NCBI RefSeq assembly: GCF_000499845.2
Contig: NC_023756.2
Span: 5,265,306-5,329,305 of the forward strand
Length of the DNA stretch: 64,000 nt
Source of the DNA: Phaseolus vulgaris
Taxonomy: Eukaryota; Streptophyta; Magnoliopsida; Fabales; Fabaceae
Direction: 5' to 3'
Of the stretch, positions 55,141 through 64,000 are shown in pieces (the first letter of the stretch is position 1; each line of letters begins with the position of its first letter). Under the pieces are notes generated by a model, which worked only from the letters and a program-made list of their open reading frames with translations, made no database searches and had not been told where the DNA came from. The position numbers were made by a program, and so were the translations under genes.

Positions 55141-55610
55141 ATTAAATTGAAGCTTAACAAGTCCATTATAAATTTCTTCAATTTTATTGTCCATATGCTG
55201 AAATCGAGTTGCACAAAATTCATGACAGGATTGTTGTTCAGTAGCAACAAATTCATGACGAGATTGTTGTTCAGTAGCAAGTCTATCTAAACGTGTAAGC
55301 AACATTTGCTCATATTAGGAGAGGGGATTACCCCTATTTATTGGTGGAAGATAGTCATTAATATTTGTGATAATTGGATCTCTTCTTTATGGCTTGGTCC
55401 AACTTTAGGTGTAATAGAATAATGTACTAGATCATCTGGTGCGTTAGTACATACTTTTTTATCTTTAGGAATCCAACATGCATTGGCCTTCACAAAACCC
55501 ATTTTGTTTATGGAGGCATTTGCTATTATATTTATGTTTGTGATGATGTCAAAAAACTCATCATCAATATTTATAAGATGAATACAAGGTTTAGGTTTCA
55601 CTCTTTTAAG
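55140..55610 (-). pseudogene. Unrecognised minus-strand coding remnant, probably TE-derived
   Basis: The minus strand from about 55610 reads KPKPCIHLINIDDEFFDIIT, NINIIANASINKMGFVKANA, CWIPKDKKVCTNAPDDLVHY, stops near 55338, and continues in other frames into LLTRLDRLATEQQSRHEFVA, TEQQSCHEFCATRFQHMDNK and IEEIYNGLVKLQ, ending at about 55136. The last part is a helical region with an internal duplication (ATEQQSxHEF), matching a tandem DNA repeat GATTGTTGTTCAGTAGCAA at 55229-55281. The style resembles plant transposon-encoded proteins, but I cannot name the family. Confidence 0.4.
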
Positions 55611-55619
55611 TTGCTAAAG

Positions 55620-56580
55620 AACACTTAAGTGTTATATCAACATGCTAGATTGTAAGTTTTTTGATATTTTTGATATCTATAAAGTTGGTAGTTCATTTGT
55701 GAGCTAAAAGGAATAAGTCCAAGAACTTCTTCAAGGTCACTTATATTTATAAAGGTTTTGAAAGATAGTCATTACAAATCTTTACTAGTGATTGTGAGTT
55801 TTAAGAAGTTCTTCGTTCTTCAAGTTGCGTAACATATACAATGAGGGTTACAATAAATGTTTCTTACTACAACATTTAATGCAAACTTCTTCTTGAAGAA
55901 ATATTTTGATACTCATCATGATTTATTAAGCTTAGTTTAGATAACTTTGATCTCATCTTGAGTAAAAGTTAGGATTGTACAAGATGGATGGTCCATGTAG
56001 ATGTGACATATAGTTCTTTCAGAGAGGTCATTGGCATAAAGTAGCCTTGACACATTCTTTGAGAGATTTTTTATGTTGACATTTCTTGTACGATTCTCTT
56101 AGTGGTAAGATGAGAGAACATTCTTTGCAAAACATAGTAGAAACATTAATAAGTTTTTGCGTAGTCCTATGAAATACCAAAATCATTCTTTCATATTTTT
56201 TACTTTGTTGGAAAACATTTAATCAAAATCTCTGAAAATAATGTTAAGGTTTTTTATTTTTTCCTACCAACATAAGTTGTTGACTTTTAATCAAGTAAAC
56301 AATAATAATAATTGTTATTTTTTTTATTAACATAGTTATTGTAATGTTTCCAAATGAAAACTTATACTATTGATAAGTATTTAAAAAATAAGTATAACTT
56401 ATTGACAATAGAATGCACAAGTTACTTACTAGGATGTTTATGGCAGATTTGGTTTGGTTAAAATTATTTATTCAATCTAAATCATAACAAACAAAACTTC
56501 TATTGTTTGAGTTGTTTTTGTTTTTTATCATTTTAAAATAATTTTGCTACATATTTAAAAACATTACTAATAAGAGAATT
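55620..56580. other. AT-rich DNA, nothing recognised
   Basis: No domain, repeat boundary or gene structure seen. Confidence 0.4.
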
Positions 56581-56589
56581 TTAAAACAG

Positions 56590-56925
56590 AATGGCCGAGA
56601 CCATAGGTCGAAATCAAGGTCTTGGATGATTAGTTCCCAAACATAGTTAAAGTCAAGATCATATTCAGTAATTAATCTTTATTTCCAGTAATTAACCTAA
56701 AAAGATGAGATAATCTGGCTGAGTATGAACAATGCTCTGCAAGGACTCTATAAATACATGAACATCATATGAGAAAAAGTACATTTTCTTTTTCGAACAA
56801 TTATTACTCCGAATATTGAACAGACTTAAACATTAAAGAATATTTTGCAGGTACACTCCCTCTTTTGACTGAAGATAATCATAATTACCAAGAACTCGAG
56901 AAGTGTTAGGATAAAATTTGGAGTA
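56590..56925 (+). mobile_element. Probable solo LTR (gypsy-type)
   Basis: A GC-richer block (ATGGCCGAGACCATAGGTCG) with a TATA box (ACTCTATAAATACATGAACA, about 56747) about 95 bases before TATTTTGCAGGTACACTCCC, the usual layout of U3, TATA and R/U5 in plant gypsy LTRs. No internal region or matching LTR is seen in the window. Confidence 0.4.
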
Positions 56926-56929
56926 TACT

Positions 56930-58050
56930 TAAAAGTAATAAAAACCCCTCCTAATTCTATATGTAAAGAAAATAATATTGCATATTAGTTATTTTCAAAC
57001 ATTACTCGATTACATTTACAATAAAATAGTCATACTTAAAAGCCAATTTGTACTACATTAATTAAAAATTTAGAGAATGGAAAAGTAAAAAAACACATAA
57101 TACTATATTTTTGAAAGGAACAACATATCAAATATTTCTAATTAACAAATATCAAAATATGTTTAATATATACATTGAATCATAACCAACTTCAAATAAC
57201 TAAATAAATTATATTTAATAATAAGTATTATTATTATTATTATTATTACTATTATTATGTATTATGGAGTTTGATTTTGATAAAAAAAGTCAATCAAACT
57301 GAATTACATGATTTTTGAAAAAAAAAACACAATTTAACAAAGTTTGATTTCTTATAGTTTGAGTTTTCATTCAACTTTTAAGCTCTAGAGGTTCTCTTTG
57401 AAAACTGAATTACTTACTAGTTTTCATTAAAAAGAAAAAACTCTTATAAATAATGACTTCTCACATAAGAAAAACTCTATTTTAAGAGATCTAACAATTT
57501 TAAAAATTTAAAGAACTAAATTAAACTTTTAAAATTTTAAAAACCAAAAGAAATATAAAAAGCAAATTAACAGATAAAACTATAATATAACCTTTTGAAA
57601 ATTTTATAATAAAAAATAATATCACCAATGCAATATTTTTTATACAATCCTAATTCAATAACAAAAATATTAATAAATCCTAAACTAAACTTATCATTCT
57701 GATATAAATATTTTTTATTTGTTTTAGAATGAATTGAAATGATATCACAACCAAAATTACGAGTTTATATAGCTTTCGAAGTAGATGTTGAATCGAACAG
57801 ACAACAACATGAATAGAATTCAAAATTAAAATTATTTGAATTAAAGATATTTAAGTAAATGTTATAATATTACTAATTTCTAATTATTAATTATTAATAC
57901 TACTTATTGATATTAATAATAAGACTTAATAGCTATTTTTGTTATATATGATTTATCCAATTTTAATTTAATTTAATTTAATTATTTATTTATTTAAAAC
58001 GAAACAATATCTCACCTCTTCATGAAATCTAATAATAATAATTATAATAA
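56930..58050. other. AT-rich intergenic DNA with (TTA)n microsatellite
   Basis: A run of about 10 ATT/TTA units lies at 57227-57260. Otherwise AT-rich sequence upstream of the Furry-like gene. Confidence 0.5.
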
Positions 58051-58288
58051 TATGGTTTTTGCGTAAGCTCACCGCGATGGTCACGTCACAGAAACCATTA
58101 CCTTCTTCTGTTTTCAGAATTCAGATCCTCATTTTTGAACCCTCAAACCCTTTTCTCAAATTCACCTTTTCAATTTCCTCTTTCTTCAATTCTCCTTCTT
58201 TCTTTGTTTCTGGTCGCAATCTCAATTGGGATGTGATTCAGAATCGGAAGAAAATCGAATGGTCCTTTTCTTCCTCTAATCGATTGAA

Positions 58289-60216
58289 ATGAAGGCAGGG
58301 AGTGCTGCCAAGTTGATCGTCGACGCTCTGCTTCAGCGCTTCCTCCCTCTCGCACGGCGTCGTATCGAAACCGCTCAAGCACAGGTATTTGCATCAACAC
58401 CTCTTTTTGCTCTGAAACCAACTTTTCCAATTTCGTGGTTTCGATTAACGGCTGTCATGGGGATTCACCGTAGGATGGGCAATACTTGCGACCATCTGAT
58501 CCGGCCTACGAGCAGGTCCTCGATTCCCTCGCAATGGTCGCGCGCCACACTCCTGTTCCTCTGTTGGAAGCTTTGCTGAAATGGAGGGAGAGGTTTGGTT
58601 AATTAGCTCTTCCTCTTTTTGTTTTTCAGTTCATCTTAATTAATTTGCCCTTTGTTATTTTGCTTTCAGTGTGTTTTTTTAATTTAGCTGGTGTAGTTTT
58701 GTTTAGGCTGAAATGCACTTAAGCTCTTCCTTTGATAACTTAAGTTTAAAAAGTTTCACTTTGGTTCTAAGGTGTCCGTGACCAAATGGGTTTTACGCCG
58801 ACGTCTCTCACACTATGTTTGGATAAAAGTTAAGTTCATCGTAAACTACATTTATGTTAATCGACAAAGAGTATGCTTAAATGAGGTTCTCCATAAGTCC
58901 TTGTAGGTGAATAAAATAAGAAGAAAAATTAACTTATGTGTATAATTTGTAAACTAATTTGTAGAAGCTCAAATTTTAACTCATGCCTGGAGTAATTTTA
59001 TGGAGAAACTTATTTCACCTTTTCTTTTCTTTCTCCTAGAAGTGTTTATGGAAACATTTACCCAAAATGTTTATGGTGAAATTTATTTCACTTTTCTTTT
59101 CATTTTCCTAGAAGTGTTTATGGAAAAATTTACCCAAAATATTTATGGAGAAACTTATTTCTTTTAGTTTGTGCATTGGAGAGTGTGTGCGTCTCCATTT
59201 GAAAAGCTTCAAACTGCAATGCAAACACTTTCAGACTTTACCATGTGTCACCGAGTTAGGGTGTGTCTGGAAATTCATTTGATTAAGTTTTACACTTTCA
59301 AGGCATAAACGGATAAACAATGTATAGTTCAGTTTAGGTTAAAATAACGTTTTTGTTCTTCATCTTAAGTTTTTGGTTTCATTTTGATTTCACTTGGTTT
59401 AAAAAGTTTTTCGTTTTGGTCTTTTGAAGTGTCTCGCTGAGACTGTATAGGTCATTCTGACAGTCTTTTACAGTAATGATATTAATTTTGCTTGACATGG
59501 AAAACATGCCTGTGATGTAACATCTATCACACTCACCTTGGCACCTGTCACCAAGTAAGTGTTTGTGTGTGTGGACTGGTGGAGCGGCTCTTGGTCTGAC
59601 ATAGACACTTTAAAAGACCAAAGTGAAAATCTTTAAACTTAAGGTACCAGACTAAAACAAAAACAATGTACAAGAGACCAAAAGTGTACTTTAGTCTTTG
59701 GTTTATGATGTGAAACTTTTCTTATACTTGCACATTTCCAAGCCTGTTGTAGTTAAATGACTCACTGAAATGATTAATTTTTTTACTGTTGTAGTGAATC
59801 TCCCAAGGGTGCGAATGATGCATCAACATTCCAAAGAAAGGTTTGTGTGCAAGAATTTTGATAGGTTAATGAATGCTTGTATAATTTTGAGTTTTGGCAC
59901 ATTTGCTTTGGTTTTGTTTTGAGAACAGTGGTCAGCTTGTTTGGAGGTTTATGATAGCATGTTTTTTGTTGATTTCAGCTTGCAGTGGAGTGCATTTTTT
60001 GCTCAGCATGCATACGCTTTGTGGAGTGTTGTCCACAAGAAGGACTTACTGGTTTGTATTATGTATATGTTATTGTGTTTCTTTTGTTTTGAACATATGA
60101 TTCACATTTATTATTGATATTTTTTTTACTTATTGCTGCCATTTGTCTGTTCTTACAGAGAAACTGTGGTCTGGGCTAGAAAATTTTGTTTTCGACTGGT
60201 TAATAAATGCTGACAG
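58289..60216 (+). CDS. Furry/Tao3-type cell morphogenesis protein, first five exons (partial, 130 aa visible)
   Basis: Exons: 58289-58384, 58474-58592, 59795-59840, 59979-60051 and 60159-60216; the frame is continuous and still open at a normal donor (GACAG/GTATTT). The protein reads MKAGSAAKLIVDALLQRFLP, RRRIETAQAQDGQYLRPSDP, AYEQVLDSLAMVARHTPVPL, WRESESPKGANDASTFQRKL, AVECIFCSACIRFVECCPQE, and GLTEKLWSGLENFVFDWLIN. I recognise this as the N-terminus of the large plant cell morphogenesis (Furry/Tao3/PAG1-like) proteins, HEAT/ARM-repeat scaffolds of over 2000 residues linked to NDR-kinase polarity signalling in fungi and animals. No later exon is found before 64000, so the gene continues beyond the window through an intron filled with a copia element, or is truncated. 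A GC-rich leader lies just upstream (58060-58288). Confidence 0.9.
58985..59165. repeat. Tandem repeat (about 78 bp unit) in Furry-like intron 2
   Basis: CTAGAAGTGTTTATGGAAA, ATTTACCCAAAAT, TTTATGG and AAATTTATTTCAC/AACTTATTTCAC recur in order, giving two full units and a partial third. Confidence 0.75.
59330..59705. mobile_element. MITE-like element with long terminal inverted repeats in Furry-like intron 2
   Basis: The left arm (TTTTTGTTCTTCATCTTAAG, CGTTTTGGTCTTTTGAAGTGTC) pairs in inverted orientation with the right arm (GACACTTTAAAAGACCAAAG, CTTAAGGTACCAGACTAAAA, ACAAGAGACCAAAAGTG). Arms are about 95-100 bases with mismatches; the middle is unrelated. A partial relative begins at 58705 (AAATGCACTTAAGCTCTTCC) and another at 60718-60900. 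Confidence 0.7.
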
Positions 60217-60717
60217 GTATTTCTGTTGTAGATGGTAATACAAGCACTGTAGTATGTTCATAGTTCACAAAAATATATTTTAATAAAGTAATTGGACCAT
60301 TGGTGATGTCTAAATTATAAAATATAGGGTTCTCCTATGAATTACTTTTCCATTTTTTTCAGTTCATAATGTGAATGTCATTCTTAGGTTCTTAATTGCT
60401 TAAGACTTACAATATTCAATATTGTGTCATTCTAAATTCTCAACAGGTTTAAGCTTTTGCTACATTGGTGCTCATGTTTATGTAGAATGCTTTGGTAGTA
60501 TGAAAAGAAAGAAAAGTCAGATACATAAACTTATGTTTCTCTCCAATGATTGTTAACCATTGCTTCTGGGGAGTTTTCTGAGCATTAAGATAGTAATTAT
60601 TGATAGTTGGAGTCATTCTAAAACACTAGCCTAAGATAAATGACACATTCACTCAGGGATCTATCAGTTCTGCAGTGTCCTTGATCAGTTTGAAGAGTTC
60701 CTTCTTCTTTTTAGGAT

Positions 60718-60905
60718 TAATTGCACTTTTGGTTCCCTAGGTACCATAAACTTGTGATTTTAGTCTCCCAAGTATCTATTGGGCCTTCTAAGTATCACAA
60801 ATGTTTGACTTTAAGATTTCAAGTTTCAATTGCATCAATTGGGTCTTTCAAGTATTGCAATTATGTGATTTTAGTCCTTTCATCACAAATTCATTGTAAG
60901 TGACA
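60718..60905. repeat. Fragment of a related inverted-repeat element
   Basis: TTGCACTTTTGGTTCCCTAG and repeated AAGTATxxCAAxTxTGTGAT TTTAGTC-type phrases match the ends of the dispersed 'forward-reading' foldback family; here only one side is visible, next to the start of the copia remnant. Confidence 0.5.
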
Positions 60906-61639
60906 CGCCACCCGTCAATGTCATATCAACATAGTGCAACGATGGAGAGAAGAATGATGATAGAATAAAGAATGATTAGCATCACTTCGTATGATTCCAA
61001 ATTGCTGAATGACAATATGGAAATGCTTAAACCATGCACAGGGTGATTGCTTGAGACCATATAGAAATTTGTATAGAAGACATACCATATTAGATGACTC
61101 CCCTTGAGCAACTAATCTAGGAGGTTGCTCCATGTAGACTTCTTCATCAAAGACCTTATCTATAGTTGTGCCAAGTGGTGAATAATTGTAATGGAAAATT
61201 GAAGTTAGATATGTCATTTTGGTAACATGAGAGAAAGTGTCAATATAATCTCAGTAATAGATTTGTGTGTATCCTTTAGCGACAAGTTGAGATTTATAGC
61301 GATTGATGTTTACCATTAGGTCTTGATTTAAGAATATACAATACAACCATCAACACCTAACAATTGATTTGACAATTGGAAGAGGAACCAACTCCTATGT
61401 ACCGCTACTTTGAAGGGCACACATCTCATCTCTGGGTGAGATAAAGCTTCACTTGGAGACTTAAGAATAGGAATAGAATATAACAAGGGAAAACAAGTAT
61501 CTTGTATAAGGGAAAGTCTATGATAACTGAGGTTTGTATAGTGGGGAAATGAGTTATGATTAAAATGTGTACCTTTTCAAATAGCAATAGACTAGTCTTT
61601 TTTAGATGAGACAAGATTCGATATGGGAGATGGTGTTGG

Positions 61640-62685
61640 ATAGGGATGACAAAAAAAAGAAAAATTCATACTTATGAATATCCATAGGTAAAATCTGTAA
61701 AGTATACTAAATGAATATCTTTAATCGATTCTTGTTGGTAATGAGTACAAGTATTTTAATTACCTGCTTTAATGGGGAGGGTACGAATATCATGGTATCT
61801 AATCCGTAGATACCCACTACTGATTGTGAAAAAGAAGTGTCCAAGTAGTTTCAATTATAGTTAGTGAATCGAGATTCGAATTGTGAATAGTTTTTTATGT
61901 TATTTGAATTGTGAATCGAATCTTATTATAAACAGTAAGATACATGACTTTAATAATTTAAAATACAAATAAAAAATCCTTAAAAAATCATTAATTTTTA
62001 TAGAAAGGAATATAATTAAAATAATATTGTGAAGCTTTTACAAAAAGAAAGAAAATAAAAATTGTTAAATAAAAATTAATTATATATATAAAAAAAATAT
62101 AATAACACTTATATATTAATTTAAATAGTAATTAATATTTTCATAAGAGATCATATTAAGTTTTTATAAAAAAGAATATAAAAAATAACATAAAATATTG
62201 TTGTTACAAATAAGTTGGTATCATGAAAGCATAAAAAAGATGAAAACTATTAGTGGAAAAAATGAGAAAGCTATTCACGCCCTCTTTAACTATTCATCTT
62301 CTCCCTTCTCACTGTTCATCTACTCCTTTCTTATTGATCATCTTCTCCTACTATCTTTTCACTGTTTGTCTTCATTTTTATTCTTTGATTTTTTTCTCCA
62401 CTCTTCTTCGCAATTCATCTTTTCTGCTAAACTCCATTTTCTACACTGAACTTCCTCTACGCTGAGTTTCTTCTCCACCTCGTTTCTTCGTGATTTTTCA
62501 GTTTTTGTTTCTTGCTCACTAATCGTCTATGACAGAACTGAATCCCGAATCACACGATTCACATTTGATTCACCCGACTCAAGTTACAATTCGAACTAAA
62601 AAACAATTGACAAAAAAATATGTATCGCGGATGAGGAATTTTGTAACGAATCGCTATTTGAATCGTTCTATTCTAACTACCATGG
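61640..62685. mobile_element. Insertion of about 1 kb inside the copia integrase/RT region
   Basis: Copia coding similarity stops at about 61635 and resumes at about 62690. The left end TAGGGATGACAAAAAAAAG resembles hAT-type termini (TAGGGxTGxCAA). The body holds ATTCGAATTGTGAATAG-type repeats at 61865-61925, a T/C-rich stretch (62280-62510) and CGATTCACATTTGATTC repeats. A matching right terminus and target duplication were not found, so the class is uncertain. Confidence 0.4.
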
Positions 62686-63260
62686 TTTCAATTAGATGTC
62701 TGTTTTTGCATTGGGGTCCTTCCTTTTGTTGAGGAGTATGAGGACATGAAGTTTGATGAAAGATACCATTGGGTTGCATGAACTGTTGGAAATTGGTTAG
62801 ACGAAAATTCACCAACACTGTCATTATAAAAAGCACGCATGGATATATCAAATTGTGTTTTGATTTCATTTAAAAATGTTTGAAATGCAGAAAACACTTT
62901 TGATTGATTCTCAGTTAACCAAATCCAAGTACATCTAAAAAGAATGATCAATAATGGTAACAAAATATTTAAAATCAGTGGTAGTATCAATGCTGCAAGC
63001 TTTTGTTTGTGAACCATTATCAATTGTCAACAATTATAAAAGAAAAATTGGCAGTAGTACTAAATCAGGAGACAACGGAACAATGAATAGATATGTAATC
63101 AATTGCACTAGAGTTACAAACCCAAACCCAAGAACCAAAAGGAGTTTGTGAGAGACAAGCAGATGAATTACTTGTGGGTGTCACTGAAGTAGTATTACTA
63201 GTGGTTTGACGTGTCACACACCATTAGATAAAGTCTTCAAATGTTGCTAGATCAGCCGGT

Positions 63261-63454
63261 GATGTAGGAGCAATTGGTGACTCAATACTAACAATATGGT
63301 TAGAAAAGATGGGAGAATCTATTTTGTAGGTTGATTTGGTGTTGGAAGACATTTTTTGATGTAGGAGCAATTGGTGACTCAATACTAACAATATGGTTAG
63401 AAAAGATGAGAGAATCTATTTTGTAGGTTGATTTGGTGTTGGAAGACATTTTTT
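63261..63454. repeat. Near-perfect 97 bp tandem duplication
   Basis: GATGTAGGAGCAATTGGTGA starts at 63261 and again at 63358. The two 97-base copies differ at about one base (GATGGG versus GATGAG). It lies across the start of the minus-strand copia gag remnant. Confidence 0.9.
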
Positions 63455-63479
63455 TAATAATACAACCAGTGTAATCGAA

Positions 63480-64000
63480 AATCTGTTATGGCAGCACCAT
63501 GGTGGAAACCGGTGGTGGATTTACTACTTGTCGCCTCAACATTGTGGTGGCGATGCATGTTTCTCATGGCGGCTACTTTTTGCATCACATAATGTTGGCA
63601 GAACGAAGATGGAGAAAAAGGCGGAAAGGCATGCAACACCCATCCGAAAACAAAGGAGGCAAATGTGCAACGCAACGACGCATGAGAGAAACCCAAATTT
63701 CTTACATATGAGAAGCCCTAATGTTTTCTCTTTTCTTATTCTTTTGTTGGGTAATTAGCCTTAAATGTTAATTTTGTTTAAAGGTTGGGCTATACTTGAC
63801 CCAATGCAAACATTATAATTTAACCTAATACATTATCCACATTCCAGCAACATCTCCTTTGTTGTTCAATCCCACTGTCGCTTGCTGCTACTGTTTGTCG
63901 CCGCTGACGTTATGCTTATGCCATTCGTTAATTTCATAAAGGTTTTTGGGGGTCTCCGATATTTTACACTGAATACGACATAGATATGTATAGTGATAGC
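63480..64000. other. Probable leader/LTR region of the minus-strand copia element
   Basis: This GC-richer block (GGTGGAAACCGGTGGTGGAT, GGCGGCTACTTTTTGC) lies upstream of the element's gag start on the minus strand. Open frames here are short and unrelated to known proteins. From about 63760 the sequence (GGTTGGGCTATACTTGACCC) may be LTR, but no primer site was recognised. Confidence 0.35.

Larger units (their letters stand above)
60921..63480 (-). mobile_element. Decayed Ty1-copia element in the intron after Furry-like exon 5
   Basis: Minus-strand pieces in polyprotein order from right to left: gag start MSSNTKSTYKIDSP (about 63452, in a 97 bp tandem duplication), a protease-like SWVWVCNSSAIDYIS (about 63140-63090), integrase (FSAFQTFLNEIKTQFDISMR, HQTSCPHTPQQKEGPQCKNR, about 62920-62680), an interruption of about 1 kb, then the pre-RT and RT (DEMCALQSSGT, ELVPLPIVKSI, RYKSQLVAKGYTQ, VYMEQPPRLVAQGESSNMVC, LYKFLYGLKQSPCAWF) to about 60921. 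It lacks the RT YVDD box, RNase H and a recognisable 3' LTR, with many stops. Confidence 0.82.

Noticed and set aside
62198..62465. Open frames in the T/C-rich stretch inside the copia interruption
   Set aside because: They are low-complexity Ser/Phe/Leu-rich translations of a pyrimidine tract with no domain.

Overview
This is a 64 kb piece of an AT-rich eudicot nuclear genome. The gene content, the retroelement families and the tandem RLP pair all look like a legume, probably Phaseoleae, but I infer this from familiarity rather than any decisive marker. The window holds seven recognisable host genes plus one last exon of an unidentified gene. All eight are on the + strand. Between and inside them lies a graveyard of Ty1-copia, gypsy-like, CACTA and LINE fragments, mostly on the - strand.

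Layout. 1-1.74 kb: decayed + strand copia remnant that runs up to the last exon of an unidentified gene (1742-1846). 2.2-3.0 kb: minus-strand copia LTR with its primer-binding site, then an array of short hairpin motifs. 4.2-5.3 kb: 3' end of a minus-strand LINE. 5.3-9.4 kb: AT-rich intergenic DNA with an isolated G-box cluster near 8.6 kb. 9.65-13.9 kb: six-exon alpha/beta hydrolase of the ABHD17 type. 15.2-17.9 kb: a MITE and a decayed copia element interrupted by another LTR. 19.0-21.2 kb: nine-exon RRP8 (nucleolar rRNA-processing methyltransferase). 22.3-28.0 kb: five-coding-exon MAT1 (CDK-activating-kinase assembly factor), whose last intron carries a 2.6 kb copia element ending close to the 3' splice site. 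28.7-30.7 kb: dispersed repeats and a copy of the RRP8 promoter without its gene. 31.7-32.3 kb: BLOC-1 subunit 2 (BLOS2).

33.0-53.8 kb: two nearly identical intronless LRR receptor-like proteins (976 and 960 aa) with duplicated flanks. They are separated by a gypsy-like remnant, a CACTA element with a transposase-associated domain, and a truncated minus-strand copia element whose 5' LTR faces an independent solo LTR in the opposite orientation. 54-58 kb: mostly TE-derived or featureless DNA. 58.3-60.2 kb: first five exons of a large Furry/Tao3-type cell morphogenesis protein. The reading frame is open where the window stops showing exons; the last 3.7 kb is a decayed minus-strand copia element, probably inside its next intron.

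The host genes are ordinary housekeeping genes (rRNA processing, TFIIH/CAK, endolysosomal trafficking, polarity, lipid-modified hydrolase) plus a defence-type receptor pair. They do not form a pathway. I found no convincing new multi-gene system. The most interesting observations are the divergence of the two receptors in their island domain, the inverted LTR pair upstream of receptor B, the promoter-only RRP8 duplication upstream of BLOS2, and the copia insertion next to the MAT1 splice acceptor. Exon boundaries were derived by hand from reading-frame continuity and GT/AG sites.
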